A stretch of 43,021 nt of DNA, taken from contig CALUXY010000014.1 in NCBI GenBank assembly GCA_944324855.1, forward strand, positions 1 through 43,021. The letters run 5' to 3'. The notes under the pieces were generated by a model. The model was not told the DNA's origin. It saw only the letters and a program-made list of their open reading frames with translations, and ran no database searches. Shown in pieces: positions 24,326 through 34,880 of the stretch (position 1 is its first letter; each line of letters begins with the position of its first letter). Made by a program: the position numbers and the translations under genes. This stretch comes from Candidatus Gastranaerophilales bacterium. Its GTDB lineage: Bacteria; Cyanobacteriota; Vampirovibrionia; Gastranaerophilales; Gastranaerophilaceae.

Positions 24326-24657
24326 AAGACAATTATATAATAAAAATAAAAGCTTTATACTGATGCGATTTTATTACCTGCCAAGCTAGCAGGTGGGTGA
24401 ACGCCTCGATGCCTCCGTTTCCCACTGGCAATTAAGTTCATAATTGATGGGTATACTTCATAACACCGCTGAGCTAATTCTCCCTTTTATTAAAAACGTA
24501 GGAATAAAATTAACATCAGTACAAAGCTCTAACATTATGACATATTTTTTTAGATAATTCAACTAATCTCGTATTGTATAAATAGTCGAGTTTAAATAGA
24601 ATTTTTTAGTAAAATTTGCGATATGAATTCCACAAATATAATCTTGAAAAACATGAA
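24326..24657. other. Gene-free stretch before the SprA-like gene
   Basis: About 330 bp between a minus-strand start and a plus-strand start. It has a hairpin ACCTGC/GCAGGT (24376-24381 with 24389-24394), a second one CAATTA/TAATTG near 24430-24447 and a TTCATAACAC word at 24457-24466 equal to part of the palindrome half-sites near typA. No convincing promoter or gene. The first 150 bp are less AT-rich than the rest and look like another degraded repeat patch. Confidence 0.55.
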
Positions 24658-25371
24658 ATGTACAATTATAATAAATATATGACCAATATTTTAGAGGCAA
24701 TTACCAGCTATCAAGAACTCAATAATTTTTATAACAATACCCTTTCAAAAGCGAATAGAGCGGAGAAGGTTCAAGATGATAATTTTGCAGCGGCTGCCCC
24801 AAACACCGTGCCAACAGATGATAATGCAGCAATAGCATCAATTTCTCCGGAAGCTATTGCACTTTATAAATCAGAACAACAACCCGAACAAGAATCAGAT
24901 GCAAAAGAAAATTCTACAAGCGGAAACAAAGAATTAACACAACAAGAGCAGCAGGAAGTTATGGAATTAAAAAATACTGATGCTAAAGTAAAAGCTCACG
25001 AACATGCACATAAAGCTGCAGCGGCAGGCTTAAAAACAACAGGACCAAACTACGAATATGAAACAGGGCCTGACGGTAAAAAATATGCGGTAGCAGGTGA
25101 TGTAAACGTAAGTTATGCAAAAAGTTCAGACCCTGAAGTTAACCTTCAAAACGCACAAAAACTTAAAGCTGCAGCACTAGCACCAACCGATCCTTCAAGT
25201 CAGGATAGAAAAGTCGCACAGAAAGCTGATCAGGAAATAGCAGAAGCAAAACGGGAAATAATGGAAGAACAAGCCGAAACTGAAGAGGAAGAAGAAGCCT
25301 CTGAAACAAATTCTGATATGACCAGCACACAAAATGCAGACTCAAAAAATACCAGCTTACAGCAGCAATAA
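24658..25371 (+). CDS. SprA-like putative metalloprotease
   Basis: A 237-residue protein of the SprA-related family (PF12118 type, putative metalloprotease). The core (about residues 105-190) has VKAHEHAHKAAAAG with an HExxH zinc motif, followed by GPNYEYETGPDGKKYAVAGDV, a well-known family block, and NLQNAQKLKAAALAPTDPSSQDRKVAQKA. The N-terminal 100 residues are Gln/Glu/Ala-rich and low complexity; the tail is acidic, ending in TSTQNADSKNTSLQQQ. No signal peptide is visible, so it may act in the cytosol or leave by a non-Sec route. The start is uncertain: in-frame candidates are TTG 24616, ATG 24658 and ATG 24679, none with a Shine-Dalgarno site. Activity has not been shown for this family as far as I know. 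Confidence 0.8.
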   Translation: MYNYNKYMTNILEAITSYQELNNFYNNTLSKANRAEKVQDDNFAAAAPNTVPTDDNAAIASISPEAIALYKSEQQPEQESDAKENSTSGNKELTQQEQQEVMELKNTDAKVKAHEHAHKAAAAGLKTTGPNYEYETGPDGKKYAVAGDVNVSYAKSSDPEVNLQNAQKLKAAALAPTDPSSQDRKVAQKADQEIAEAKREIMEEQAETEEEEEASETNSDMTSTQNADSKNTSLQQQ

Positions 25372-25478
25372 AAAATTTGATTATTTAATAAAACATATAA
25401 AATAATGTAAATTCTCAAACCCTTTACAAGTGTACTTTTTACTATATTAAATTATGTGAATATCCCATGAATAAAGGG

Positions 25479-25506
25479 TTGCAGAAAACAAAAAAATGGT
25501 TATAAT
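25479..25506 (+). promoter_or_regulatory. Promoter of a 28-residue mini-gene
   Basis: TTGCAG (25479-25484), 16-bp spacer, perfect TATAAT (25501-25506). Predicted start about 25513, giving a 60-nt leader that ends in AAAGGAG 5 bp before an ATG at 25573. Confidence 0.65.
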
Positions 25507-25572
25507 GTAAATGTAAGTTCTGTTAATTATCAATAACTAATTCTATGTAACTCAATAAAAAAAGGAGTTATA

Positions 25573-25659
25573 ATGTATTTTCTACGCTACGTTATATCCA
25601 AAATAATGTCGCATCTTGAAAAAATCGGGATGCAGGCTGCAAGACACATTGCTTTTTAA
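25573..25659 (+). CDS. 28-residue small protein, unknown
   Basis: A small open frame that encodes 28 residues beginning MYFLRYVISKIM and ending AARHIAF. Evidence that it is real is the context, not similarity: a strong promoter 66 bp upstream, an excellent AAAGGAG at 5-6 bp spacing, and a perfect 10-bp hairpin (25689-25713) 29 bp behind the stop. The peptide could form an amphipathic helix with Tyr/Phe/Ile on one side and Arg/Lys/His on the other, net positive. It could be a small membrane-active or regulatory peptide, or a leader peptide of an sRNA-like transcript. I know of no family for it. Confidence 0.55.
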   Translation: MYFLRYVISKIMSHLEKIGMQAARHIAF

Positions 25660-25684
25660 AAGATTTCCAATCCTTTAATATAGC

Positions 25685-25713
25685 AAAATGCGTGAGCAGC
25701 TGTTGCTCACGCA
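25685..25713 (-). terminator. Terminator hairpin shared by glnA and the mini-gene
   Basis: A perfect 10-bp stem TGCGTGAGCA/TGCTCACGCA with loop of 5 nt. On the minus strand it is followed at once by TTTT, which fits termination of glnA 27 bp after its stop. On the plus strand a T-rich run comes only 18 bp later, so it may also end the mini-gene transcript, less efficiently. Confidence 0.75.
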
Positions 25714-25739
25714 TCTGGCGGTATTATATTTTTTACGGA

Positions 25740-27104
25740 TTAATAACGTGCCAAATATCTTTCTATTTCCCATTGAGTAACCGAGATTCTATAATCATCC
25801 CACTCTTTTTCTTTCGCAGTTACAAATTCGTTCATAATATGCTGTCCTAAAGCAGCATTCGCAACTAAAGATTTATCCAATAATTCTACTGCTTCAATCA
25901 ATGTTCCAGGCAGAGAATCAATTTTTTGTCTTTTTCTTTCTTTGCTTGTCAGTTTATAAATATTGCTGTCAACAGGAGCTGGCGGTTCAATTTTGTTTCT
26001 GACCCCATCCAAACAAGCCTCCAATATTGTTGCAAATGCCAAATATGGGTTACAAGCAGGATCCGGAGAACGAAGTTCTACTCTTGTTGCAATACCGCGT
26101 TTTGCAGGAACTCTCAATAACGCACTTCTGTTTGCTAAAGACCAGGCAAGATAAACTGGTGCTTCGTATCCAGGGACAAGGCGTTTATAGCTGTTTACTG
26201 TCGGGTTCAAAATTGCTGTTATACTCTTGATATGTTTTAACAGACCGCCTATTGCATACTTTGCAGTATCAGATAGTTGATACTCAGCGTTTTCATCATA
26301 AAATGCATTTTTACCGTCTTTGAACATTGAAATGTTACAATGCATACCTGAACCGTTAATACCATAAATAGGTTTTGGCATAAATGTTGCATGAAGTCCG
26401 TGAAGTGCAGAGATTGCTTTTACTACAACTTTGAATGTTGCAACATTATCAGCAGTTGTTAAAATATCAGCGTATTTAAAATCAACTTCGTGCTGTCCGT
26501 CTGCAACTTCGTGGTGAGAAGCTTCAATATCAAAATTCATTTCGTGTAAAGTATTTACAATATCAGAACGAACATCTTCTCCCAAATCTTCCGGCCCGAT
26601 ATCATAGTATCCGGCTTTATCCATGGTTGTAGTTGTCACATTCCCGTTTTCATCTCTTGCAAATAAGAAGAATTCTGCTTCTGGTCCCATATTCATTGTA
26701 AAACCTAATTTTTGGGCTTCATTCATCAAACGTTTCAGGTTACATCTAGGGCAGCCTTCAAAAGGTGTTCCGTCTGCATTATAAATATCGCATATAATTC
26801 TTGCGGATTCATAACCTTCTATATCACGCCAAGGTAATACTTCAAATGTATTTTTATCAGGGTAGAAGAACATATCAGATGTTTCAATATTTCTAAATCC
26901 TTTTATTGAAGAACCGTCAAGCATAATTTCATTAGCAAGAACCTTATCAATGTGTGTAGCAGGAATAGATATATTTTTTACCTGACCGTTTATATCTACA
27001 AATTGAAGTTTTATAAAACGAATATTTCTCTCTTTTATAATACGTTTTATATCTTCTGAACTATAATTTTTTCCATCCATTCTTTGGTAAGTAAACTCGG
27101 TCAT
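25740..27104 (-). CDS. glnA: Glutamine synthetase, class I
   Basis: A 454-residue type I glutamine synthetase that makes glutamine from glutamate, ammonia and ATP in the cytosol as a dodecamer. Family blocks visible: LDGSSIKGF (about residues 61-69), the PEAEFFLF metal site (about 140-147), ASHHEVADGQHEVDFKY (about 200-215), NGSGMHCNISMF (about 257-268) and the RVPAKRG arginine loop (about 331-337). Length and the residues around NIYKLTSKERKRQKIDSLP fit the shorter GSI-alpha group (Bacillus/Clostridia-like), without the tyrosine adenylylation site of enterobacterial GSI. Control would therefore be by feedback or transcription. A minus-strand promoter is at 27145-27173; I found no perfect NtcA box (GTA-N8-TAC). 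Confidence 0.97.
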   Translation of the reverse strand: MTEFTYQRMDGKNYSSEDIKRIIKERNIRFIKLQFVDINGQVKNISIPATHIDKVLANEIMLDGSSIKGFRNIETSDMFFYPDKNTFEVLPWRDIEGYESARIICDIYNADGTPFEGCPRCNLKRLMNEAQKLGFTMNMGPEAEFFLFARDENGNVTTTTMDKAGYYDIGPEDLGEDVRSDIVNTLHEMNFDIEASHHEVADGQHEVDFKYADILTTADNVATFKVVVKAISALHGLHATFMPKPIYGINGSGMHCNISMFKDGKNAFYDENAEYQLSDTAKYAIGGLLKHIKSITAILNPTVNSYKRLVPGYEAPVYLAWSLANRSALLRVPAKRGIATRVELRSPDPACNPYLAFATILEACLDGVRNKIEPPAPVDSNIYKLTSKERKRQKIDSLPGTLIEAVELLDKSLVANAALGQHIMNEFVTAKEKEWDDYRISVTQWEIERYLARY

Positions 27105-27144
27105 AAAGCCTCCATCAATTCTTAAAAATTTTTATTACTTTTTT

Positions 27145-27173
27145 ATTAAAATACATATTCTCTAAAGGGTCAA
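27145..27173 (-). promoter_or_regulatory. Promoter of glnA
   Basis: On the minus strand TTGACC (27173-27168), 17-bp spacer, TTTAAT (27150-27145). The transcript would have a leader of about 34 nt carrying GATGGAGG close to the glnA ATG. Confidence 0.5.
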
Positions 27174-27456
27174 TGATTTTTCGTATTAAGAATAGATAAA
27201 GACAATAAACCGACTTTTGAAAATTTTTCATTTTTATTAAAACTAAAAAAAAATCTTTAATTTTTAGAGATTTTAAATAAAAAAATCATAAAATTTAAAG
27301 TAAAATTTTTCAAATATTAAAAAATTACCGCATTATTTAGAAATTTTAAATATTAAGTTATGTTAATTTGAGTTTAGAAAAATTAGAATTATCCCCGTAA
27401 ACCCTCAATAATTTCCAAGAAAAATGTAATAACTAATTATTTTTTACATAAATATA

Positions 27457-27484
27457 ACAAATCCGGTCTTATGACCGGATTTGT
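27457..27484 (-). terminator. Terminator of dnaK
   Basis: A perfect 12-bp stem ACAAATCCGGTC/GACCGGATTTGT with a 4-nt loop, 69 bp after the dnaK stop. The U-tract is poor (TATATTTA follows on the minus strand), but the stem's own TTTGT end helps. Confidence 0.65.
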
Positions 27485-27552
27485 CTGTGTTTGTTTTTAG
27501 TTATTTTTAATTATTGGGAAAACAGAATTCAATCAGAATTCAGTTACCCCGC

Positions 27553-29385
<1,833 letters not shown>

Positions 29386-29551
29386 TTATATCTCCTTACT
29401 TAATATAATATTTTTATTTCTACACTATCATTTAAACACTTTTTTTCATAAAACCTTAAAAAATAAACAAAAAATTAATATTTCAATTTTAAGGTAGCAA
29501 AAAATATTTTTAAGAGTTTTAAATAAATATATTACAAATAGGAGTTTATCA

Positions 29552-29929
29552 ATGAATATCACTTCTGTTCAACATTTTTCCCCAAAATTCGGACGTACAA
29601 AACAAAATAAAAAAACTACACTTCCGCCACCTACACTTAATGAAAAACAAGGTATTGCTCCATATATTGTTAAGGGCATGATTTTTGCAATGCCGATAAT
29701 TGGAGCATATCAAATTAACGATAACCTTCAAAAAAGAGAACTAACTGCAGATTTTATAGAAGAATACAACCAGGACGATACAAAATCATTGAAAGTTGAA
29801 GATATCAACGATGATAATATTCCTGAGTATATTATTGAAAAAAATGATGGTGTAAAATGTGTATATGATTATGGAAACAACAGTATTTATTATGATATTG
29901 ACGGTGAAAAAATAGAAAAAATCAGATAA
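29552..29929 (+). CDS. Small single-span membrane protein with N-terminal SPKFG motif
   Basis: A 125-residue protein I do not recognise. Layout: MNITSVQHFSPKFGRT at the N-terminus, a polar basic linker, one hydrophobic segment (about residues 38-53, APYIVKGMIFAMPIIGAYQ) and a C-terminal domain rich in Asp, Glu, Tyr and Asn (DDNIPEYIIEKNDGVKCVYDYGNNSIYYDIDG) that looks like a small calcium- or EF-type beta unit. GGAG lies 8 bp before the ATG. The next gene, 11 bp downstream, has the same order (MN...NFTG start, polar linker, hydrophobic segment, acidic tail), so the two are probably a diverged tandem pair in one operon. No function can be given. Confidence 0.7.
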   Translation: MNITSVQHFSPKFGRTKQNKKTTLPPPTLNEKQGIAPYIVKGMIFAMPIIGAYQINDNLQKRELTADFIEEYNQDDTKSLKVEDINDDNIPEYIIEKNDGVKCVYDYGNNSIYYDIDGEKIEKIR

Positions 29930-29940
29930 GGGATAAAAAA

Positions 29941-30309
29941 ATGAATACAATAAATTTTATAAATAATACAACAAACTTTACAGGAATTAGAAAAAACAAT
30001 AAAAAAGCAGAAAATAAAAATAACAATTCCGAATCAAATAAAATGACTATGCTTCCTGCAATTGTGTTATCATCTGCGATATTAACAAACATTACTCCTG
30101 CAAATTTTTCTAATAATAAAAACGATTCTTATTATATAAATAAAGATAATACTGAAATTGTAGATATAGATACTATCTCTAAAGATATCTCATCGACAAA
30201 AAATTTTGTAAATGAAGAAGATGGAACCGTATATATAATACCTTATCTTCCGAAAATAAAAATTGCTAAAGCAATGCCTCAGGCAAATTTAGTTGCGAAT
30301 GACCTGTAA
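29941..30309 (+). CDS. Small single-span membrane protein with N-terminal NFTG motif
   Basis: A 122-residue protein of unknown function. It starts MNTINFINNTTNFTGIRKNN, followed by a Lys/Asn-rich linker (about residues 20-35), one hydrophobic segment (about 37-54, MLPAIVLSSAILTNITPA) and a tail with Asp/Ser/Thr and IIPYLPKIKIAKAMP. The architecture copies that of the gene 11 bp upstream. A GGGATAAAAAA run precedes the ATG as a weak ribosome site. Its final 21 bp overlap the end of the methylene-THF reductase fusion gene on the other strand, so no terminator separates the two. Confidence 0.65.
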   Translation: MNTINFINNTTNFTGIRKNNKKAENKNNNSESNKMTMLPAIVLSSAILTNITPANFSNNKNDSYYINKDNTEIVDIDTISKDISSTKNFVNEEDGTVYIIPYLPKIKIAKAMPQANLVANDL

Positions 30310-32124
30310 AGCCAAATCTACACGTCCAAATGGTGCACTAATTTGATATCCTTGAACAGAAGAATCAATTTTTTCTTTGATTTCGTGTGCAATTTCTATC
30401 CCGATTTTTACACCGTCTTCCTTAGTTTGAGCTTTTGACATTCTCTCAATTATGCTGTCAGGTATTTCAACCCCGGGAACTTCATTTTTTAAAAATAAAG
30501 CATTTTTTAATGATACTAAAGGCCAGATACCCGCAACAACAGGAATTGTTTTCTTGTATTTTGATGTAGTATCAATAAATCTTAAAAGCGTATCTGCATC
30601 AAATACCGGCTGTGTCATCACGTATTCTGCACCTGCATCTATTTTATTATAAAAATGCTGTATCTCTTTTTCAATATTAACAGCACAAGGATTTGCACCA
30701 ACACCTATTAAAATAGAAGTCGGCGGATTAATCGGATTTCCGGCAATATCTTCTCCACGGTTAAGATTGTGTATAACCTTTGTTAAACCAACAGCATCGA
30801 CATCAAAAACAGCTGTCGCCTGCGGATAATTTCCGAGTTTCGGCGGGTCGCCGGTTATTACAAGATAGTTTTTTATTCCTGCAGCAAATCCGCCCAATAA
30901 ATCAGACTGCATACCAATAAGGTTTCTATCACGACAGCAATAATGAAGTATTACTTCAATACCAATTTTTTGTTCTATCATTAATGCTGCAACCATCGGA
31001 GAGATTCTTGCACTTGCACGGGGACCGTCCGGAATATTTATTGCATCAACACCAAAATCTTTGCATTGCTGAACTTTTTCAAGCATTGGTGTCATATCGA
31101 TTGATCTTGGCGGAGTAATTTCTATTGATACAACTTTTTCATTGTTGAATAATTTCTTTGCAAAATTACTTTTTTCTTCTGTCGGTGTAACTTTAATATC
31201 CGCATTTTCTAATTCGATTTTATTTATTTCAACGTGTTTTTTTACTCCTGTGAGAGCTTTGATTGTTCTGGACATTTCTTTGATGTGTTCAGGGTTCGTA
31301 CCGCAGCAGCCGCCGACTCCCATTACACCCAAACTTATATAATTTTTACAGTAAGATGTAAAGTATTCAGGCGTACTCAAATAAATCATTCTTCCGTCCA
31401 TTTTTTGCGGATGTCCGGCATTCGGCTGTACAATTAAGGGTTTTGTTATTTTGTCTATGACCTTTTCTACCGCACTCAACATTGCATGAGGTCCGATACT
31501 GCAATTTAATCCAAGAGCATCAAAGAAGGCGCATTCATTTAATTTTTCCATCGCAACAGTTATGCTAAGCCCTTTGGGCGTTTCCATTTCTTTTGTCAAT
31601 GTCATTGAACCAATTACCGGAATATCAAACTCTTTTGCTATTTCTGCCGCCAGAATTAATTCTTCTATATCAAGAAACGTTTCAAAAATAATTCCGTCAA
31701 TACCGGATTCAACAAGTGCCGATATCTGTTCTCGATAACTTTCTTTAATCGCATCAATATTTTCCGAGGTCAGAATTTCCCCGCTATGAAGATTTGAACC
31801 AACAGATGCCAGAATATAAACCTCACTTTCAGCCGCAGCTTCTTTCGCAATTCTGACACCGGCATGATTAATTTCTTTTACCTTATCTGAAAGTCCAAAT
31901 TTTTCCAGTTTAATCCTGTTTGCTCCAAAAGTATTTGTAAGAATCACATCCGCACCTGCACCAATGTATTCCTGATGAATACTTTTTATTAAATCAGGCC
32001 GGGAAAGATTAAGTTCATCGTAACAGGCATTTAAAAAGATTCCTTTTTCATATAAAAGTGTTCCCATTGCACCGTCGAAAATTAATGGTGTACTATTTAA
32101 CTTTTCTAAAAAGGATATCTTCAT
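30289..32124 (-). CDS. Bifunctional homocysteine S-methyltransferase / methylenetetrahydrofolate reductase
   Basis: A 611-residue fusion like YitJ of Bacillus. Residues 1 to about 290 form a homocysteine-binding methyltransferase barrel (FDGAMGTLLYE at the start, GLNCSIGPHAM and GVGGCCGTNPEHIK with the three zinc cysteines). Residues about 315-611 are a MetF-type flavoprotein that reduces 5,10-methylene-THF to 5-methyl-THF (VSIEITPPRS, HYCCRDRN, LLGGFAAGIKNYLVITGDPPKLG, VMTQPVFD). It overlaps metH by 4 bp (ATGA), so the operon supplies methyl-THF and then uses it. The fused methyltransferase could take methyl groups from S-methylmethionine or another donor; which one is not visible. Confidence 0.95.
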   Translation of the reverse strand: MKISFLEKLNSTPLIFDGAMGTLLYEKGIFLNACYDELNLSRPDLIKSIHQEYIGAGADVILTNTFGANRIKLEKFGLSDKVKEINHAGVRIAKEAAAESEVYILASVGSNLHSGEILTSENIDAIKESYREQISALVESGIDGIIFETFLDIEELILAAEIAKEFDIPVIGSMTLTKEMETPKGLSITVAMEKLNECAFFDALGLNCSIGPHAMLSAVEKVIDKITKPLIVQPNAGHPQKMDGRMIYLSTPEYFTSYCKNYISLGVMGVGGCCGTNPEHIKEMSRTIKALTGVKKHVEINKIELENADIKVTPTEEKSNFAKKLFNNEKVVSIEITPPRSIDMTPMLEKVQQCKDFGVDAINIPDGPRASARISPMVAALMIEQKIGIEVILHYCCRDRNLIGMQSDLLGGFAAGIKNYLVITGDPPKLGNYPQATAVFDVDAVGLTKVIHNLNRGEDIAGNPINPPTSILIGVGANPCAVNIEKEIQHFYNKIDAGAEYVMTQPVFDADTLLRFIDTTSKYKKTIPVVAGIWPLVSLKNALFLKNEVPGVEIPDSIIERMSKAQTKEDGVKIGIEIAHEIKEKIDSSVQGYQISAPFGRVDLALQVIRN

Positions 32125-34793
32125 TTTAAACTTGCCTCGTATTCTTCTCTCAATTGTTTTTGTTCATTCTGAACATTTGTTATAAAATCACCATCTTTCA
32201 TTACAATTTTTTGTGCCGCAACAGCTGCTTCCGAGGCATTATTTGTTTGTACAACAAGCCCGTTATAATTAGGGGCAATTTTCAATGCAGTATGAAGTTT
32301 ACTTGTTGTTGCTCCGCCTATCATTATTGCAGGAAGTTTTATCCCTTCTTTATCCATTGTTTGTGCAACATTTATCATCTCATCCAAAGAAGGAGTAATA
32401 AGCCCTGAAAGTCCTATAATATCAGGTTTATACTGTATAGCAGCTTTTAATATTTCTGTTGCATTTACCATTACACCGAGGTCGATTACTTCAAAATTGT
32501 TGCATTGCAAAATTAATGAAAGAATATTTTTTCCGATATCGTGAACATCACCTTTTACGGTTGCAATTACAAATTTCCCGATAGTTCCGCTGTCAGATTT
32601 TTTGAAATGGGATTGAAGAATATCAACCGCTTCCTTCATTATTCTTGAACTTTTTACAACCTGCGGAAGAAACATCTTGCCGTCGCCAAAGAGAACACCT
32701 ACTTTGTTCATCCCTTCAAGCAGGACTTTTTCAATAATATCAATCGGAGAATAAGTTTTTAATGCTTCAATTATATCTTCTTCAAGGTGTTTATTTATCC
32801 CTTTGATTAAAGCATTTTGGAGTCTTATTTCAACCGAATCTTTTCTCCAGTCATCAACTTTTTCTTCTTGAGAGGTTTTATCAGTTTTAATGGTTTCTGC
32901 GTATTCTAGAAGTTTTTGGGTTGCATCAGGAGATTTGTTTAATACAACATCTTCAACAAGAGTTTTTAATGGTTCCGGAATGTTGTCATAAATCTCTAAC
33001 ATGCCGGGATTTACAATTCCCATTTTAAGTCCGGCATTTATTGCGTGGTATAAAAATACTGCGTGTATCGCATTTCTAATTACTCCCATACCTCTAAACG
33101 AGAATGAAAGGTTACTTATTCCCCCTGAAATCATAACATCCGGATACTTTTGTTTGATTATTCTTGTTGATTCAATAAAATCTACGGCATTATTATCATG
33201 TGCCGGAATTCCTGTTGCAATAGGAAATACGTTCAAGTCAAAAATAATATCTGACGGGCTGATATTTAAACGATTAACCAATATATCGTAGGCTCTGTCT
33301 ACAATTTCAATTCTTCTTTCAATTGAATCAGCCTGACCTTTTTCGTCAAAAGCCATAACAATCATTGCAGCACCTAAATCACGGATTTTTACTGCTTCCT
33401 TAATAAAATATTCTTCGCCTTCTTTTAAGTTTATGGAGTTTACTATAGATTTACCCTGAGTACATTTTAGACCTGCTTCTAATACTCTGAAATCGGATGA
33501 ATCTATCATAACGGGTACTCTTGCAATATCAGGCTCTGAAGCAACGAGATTTAAGAATTCTGTCATAAGAGCTTTTGAATCCGCTAAATCTGCATCCATA
33601 TTTATATCAATAATATTTGCCCCATTTTCTATCTGACTTCTTGCGATTTCAAGTGCTTCATCAAGTTTGTGTTCCTTGATTAGTGTTGCAAATTTTTTTG
33701 AACCTGTAACATTTGTTCTTTCCGCAACCATAACAAAATTTTGCCTGCCGTCATATATAAAAGGTTCTAAGCCTGAATATCTTTGGTAAGAAGGTTTGTT
33801 TTCTGTTTTATGAGGCTTAATTCCTTTAACAGCTTCTGCAATCGCTTTTATATGTTCAGGGGTTGTACCGCAGCATCCACCGCAGATATTTAGACAGCCT
33901 TCTTGTGCTAATTGTTTGTAGCCTTCTGCCATATATTCGGGAGTCTGTTCGTATTCCCCGAATGCGTTCGGTAATCCTGCATTAGCATAAAGACTTATTC
34001 TAAATCTTGAATACTTACAAAGGTCTTCAATATAAGGAATCATATCGTGTATTCCTAAAGAACAATTGAGCCCGACAGATAGAGGATTTGCAAATTCTAT
34101 ACTGTAATAAAATGCTTCAAGAGTTTGTCCTGAGAGAGTTCTTCCGGATTTATCCGAAAGTGTTACCGATATCATAATCGGTATATCCAGATTTTTTTCT
34201 GCAAGAACTTGTTTTATGGCATATATTGCAGCCTTTGCATTCAAAGTATCAAAGATTGTTTCAATAAGAAAAATATCTATATCACAATCCGCAAGTATTT
34301 CAGCCTGCTTCTTATACGTTGCAACCAAATCATCAAATGTTACGTCACGATAGGCAGAGTTCATGACATCCGGCGAGATAGATGCGGTTTTATTGGTCGG
34401 ACCTATAGATGCCGCAACGAATCGGGGTTTATCCGGAGTTGAATATTCTTCTGCTGCCTCTCTTGCAATTTTCACGGATTCTACGTTTAATTCTTTTACA
34501 AGATTTGTCAACTCATAATCTTTTTGAGAGATTGAATTTGCAGAAAAAGTATTTGCCTCAATAATATCCGCTCCGGCTTCCAAAAATTGTTTATGAATAT
34601 CTTTAATAACCTCAGGTTTTGTAATTGATAAAAGCTCGTTATTTCCTTTAAGTTCAGTCGGGTGATTTTTAAAACGCTGTCCTCTATAATCATCTTCTGA
34701 CAGGTTAAACTTCTGGAGCATAGTTCCCATTGCTCCGTCAAGGATTAATATTCTCTCCTCAAGACACTTTTCCAACAAATCTCTTCTTAACAT
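32121..34793 (-). CDS. metH: Cobalamin-dependent methionine synthase lacking the reactivation domain
   Basis: An 890-residue MetH. Domains in order: homocysteine barrel (1 to about 320; zinc cysteines in GLNCSLG about 240 and CGGCCGTTPEH about 305), pterin/methyl-THF barrel (about 345-620; VMVAERTNVTGSKKF, INMDADLADSKA), then helical cap and B12 domain (about 640-885) with the cobalt ligand His in GDVHDIGKN (about 749). Enterobacterial MetH has about 340 more residues, a SAM-binding reactivation domain; here the frame ends cleanly after the B12 domain. A separate reductive activase, or oxygen-free life, must make up for it. Start ATG 34793 is divergent from the HEPN gene. Confidence 0.95.
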   Translation of the reverse strand: MLRRDLLEKCLEERILILDGAMGTMLQKFNLSEDDYRGQRFKNHPTELKGNNELLSITKPEVIKDIHKQFLEAGADIIEANTFSANSISQKDYELTNLVKELNVESVKIAREAAEEYSTPDKPRFVAASIGPTNKTASISPDVMNSAYRDVTFDDLVATYKKQAEILADCDIDIFLIETIFDTLNAKAAIYAIKQVLAEKNLDIPIMISVTLSDKSGRTLSGQTLEAFYYSIEFANPLSVGLNCSLGIHDMIPYIEDLCKYSRFRISLYANAGLPNAFGEYEQTPEYMAEGYKQLAQEGCLNICGGCCGTTPEHIKAIAEAVKGIKPHKTENKPSYQRYSGLEPFIYDGRQNFVMVAERTNVTGSKKFATLIKEHKLDEALEIARSQIENGANIIDINMDADLADSKALMTEFLNLVASEPDIARVPVMIDSSDFRVLEAGLKCTQGKSIVNSINLKEGEEYFIKEAVKIRDLGAAMIVMAFDEKGQADSIERRIEIVDRAYDILVNRLNISPSDIIFDLNVFPIATGIPAHDNNAVDFIESTRIIKQKYPDVMISGGISNLSFSFRGMGVIRNAIHAVFLYHAINAGLKMGIVNPGMLEIYDNIPEPLKTLVEDVVLNKSPDATQKLLEYAETIKTDKTSQEEKVDDWRKDSVEIRLQNALIKGINKHLEEDIIEALKTYSPIDIIEKVLLEGMNKVGVLFGDGKMFLPQVVKSSRIMKEAVDILQSHFKKSDSGTIGKFVIATVKGDVHDIGKNILSLILQCNNFEVIDLGVMVNATEILKAAIQYKPDIIGLSGLITPSLDEMINVAQTMDKEGIKLPAIMIGGATTSKLHTALKIAPNYNGLVVQTNNASEAAVAAQKIVMKDGDFITNVQNEQKQLREEYEASLK

Positions 34794-34880
34794 AGTAATT
34801 ATTGTATAACAGATAATATTATTTGTTTGTAAATTTTTGTATAATATTGTAATATTATCTCAAGCCAGGAGAGTTATTTT

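Larger units (their letters stand above)
27105..27552. other. AT-rich intergenic stretch between glnA and dnaK
   Basis: 448 bp. It holds the glnA promoter (27145-27173) and the dnaK terminator (27457-27484). The 270 bp between them are extremely A/T-rich with runs of A and T and contain no gene or RNA structure I can support. Confidence 0.6.

Noticed and set aside
27105..27552. An NtcA site or riboswitch upstream of glnA
   Set aside because: No GTA-N8-TAC and no structured leader; the region is simple AT-rich sequence.
34794..34880. A SAM or cobalamin riboswitch before metH
   Set aside because: Only 87 bp separate metH from the divergent hepT gene, too short for either aptamer, and none of the conserved boxes is seen.
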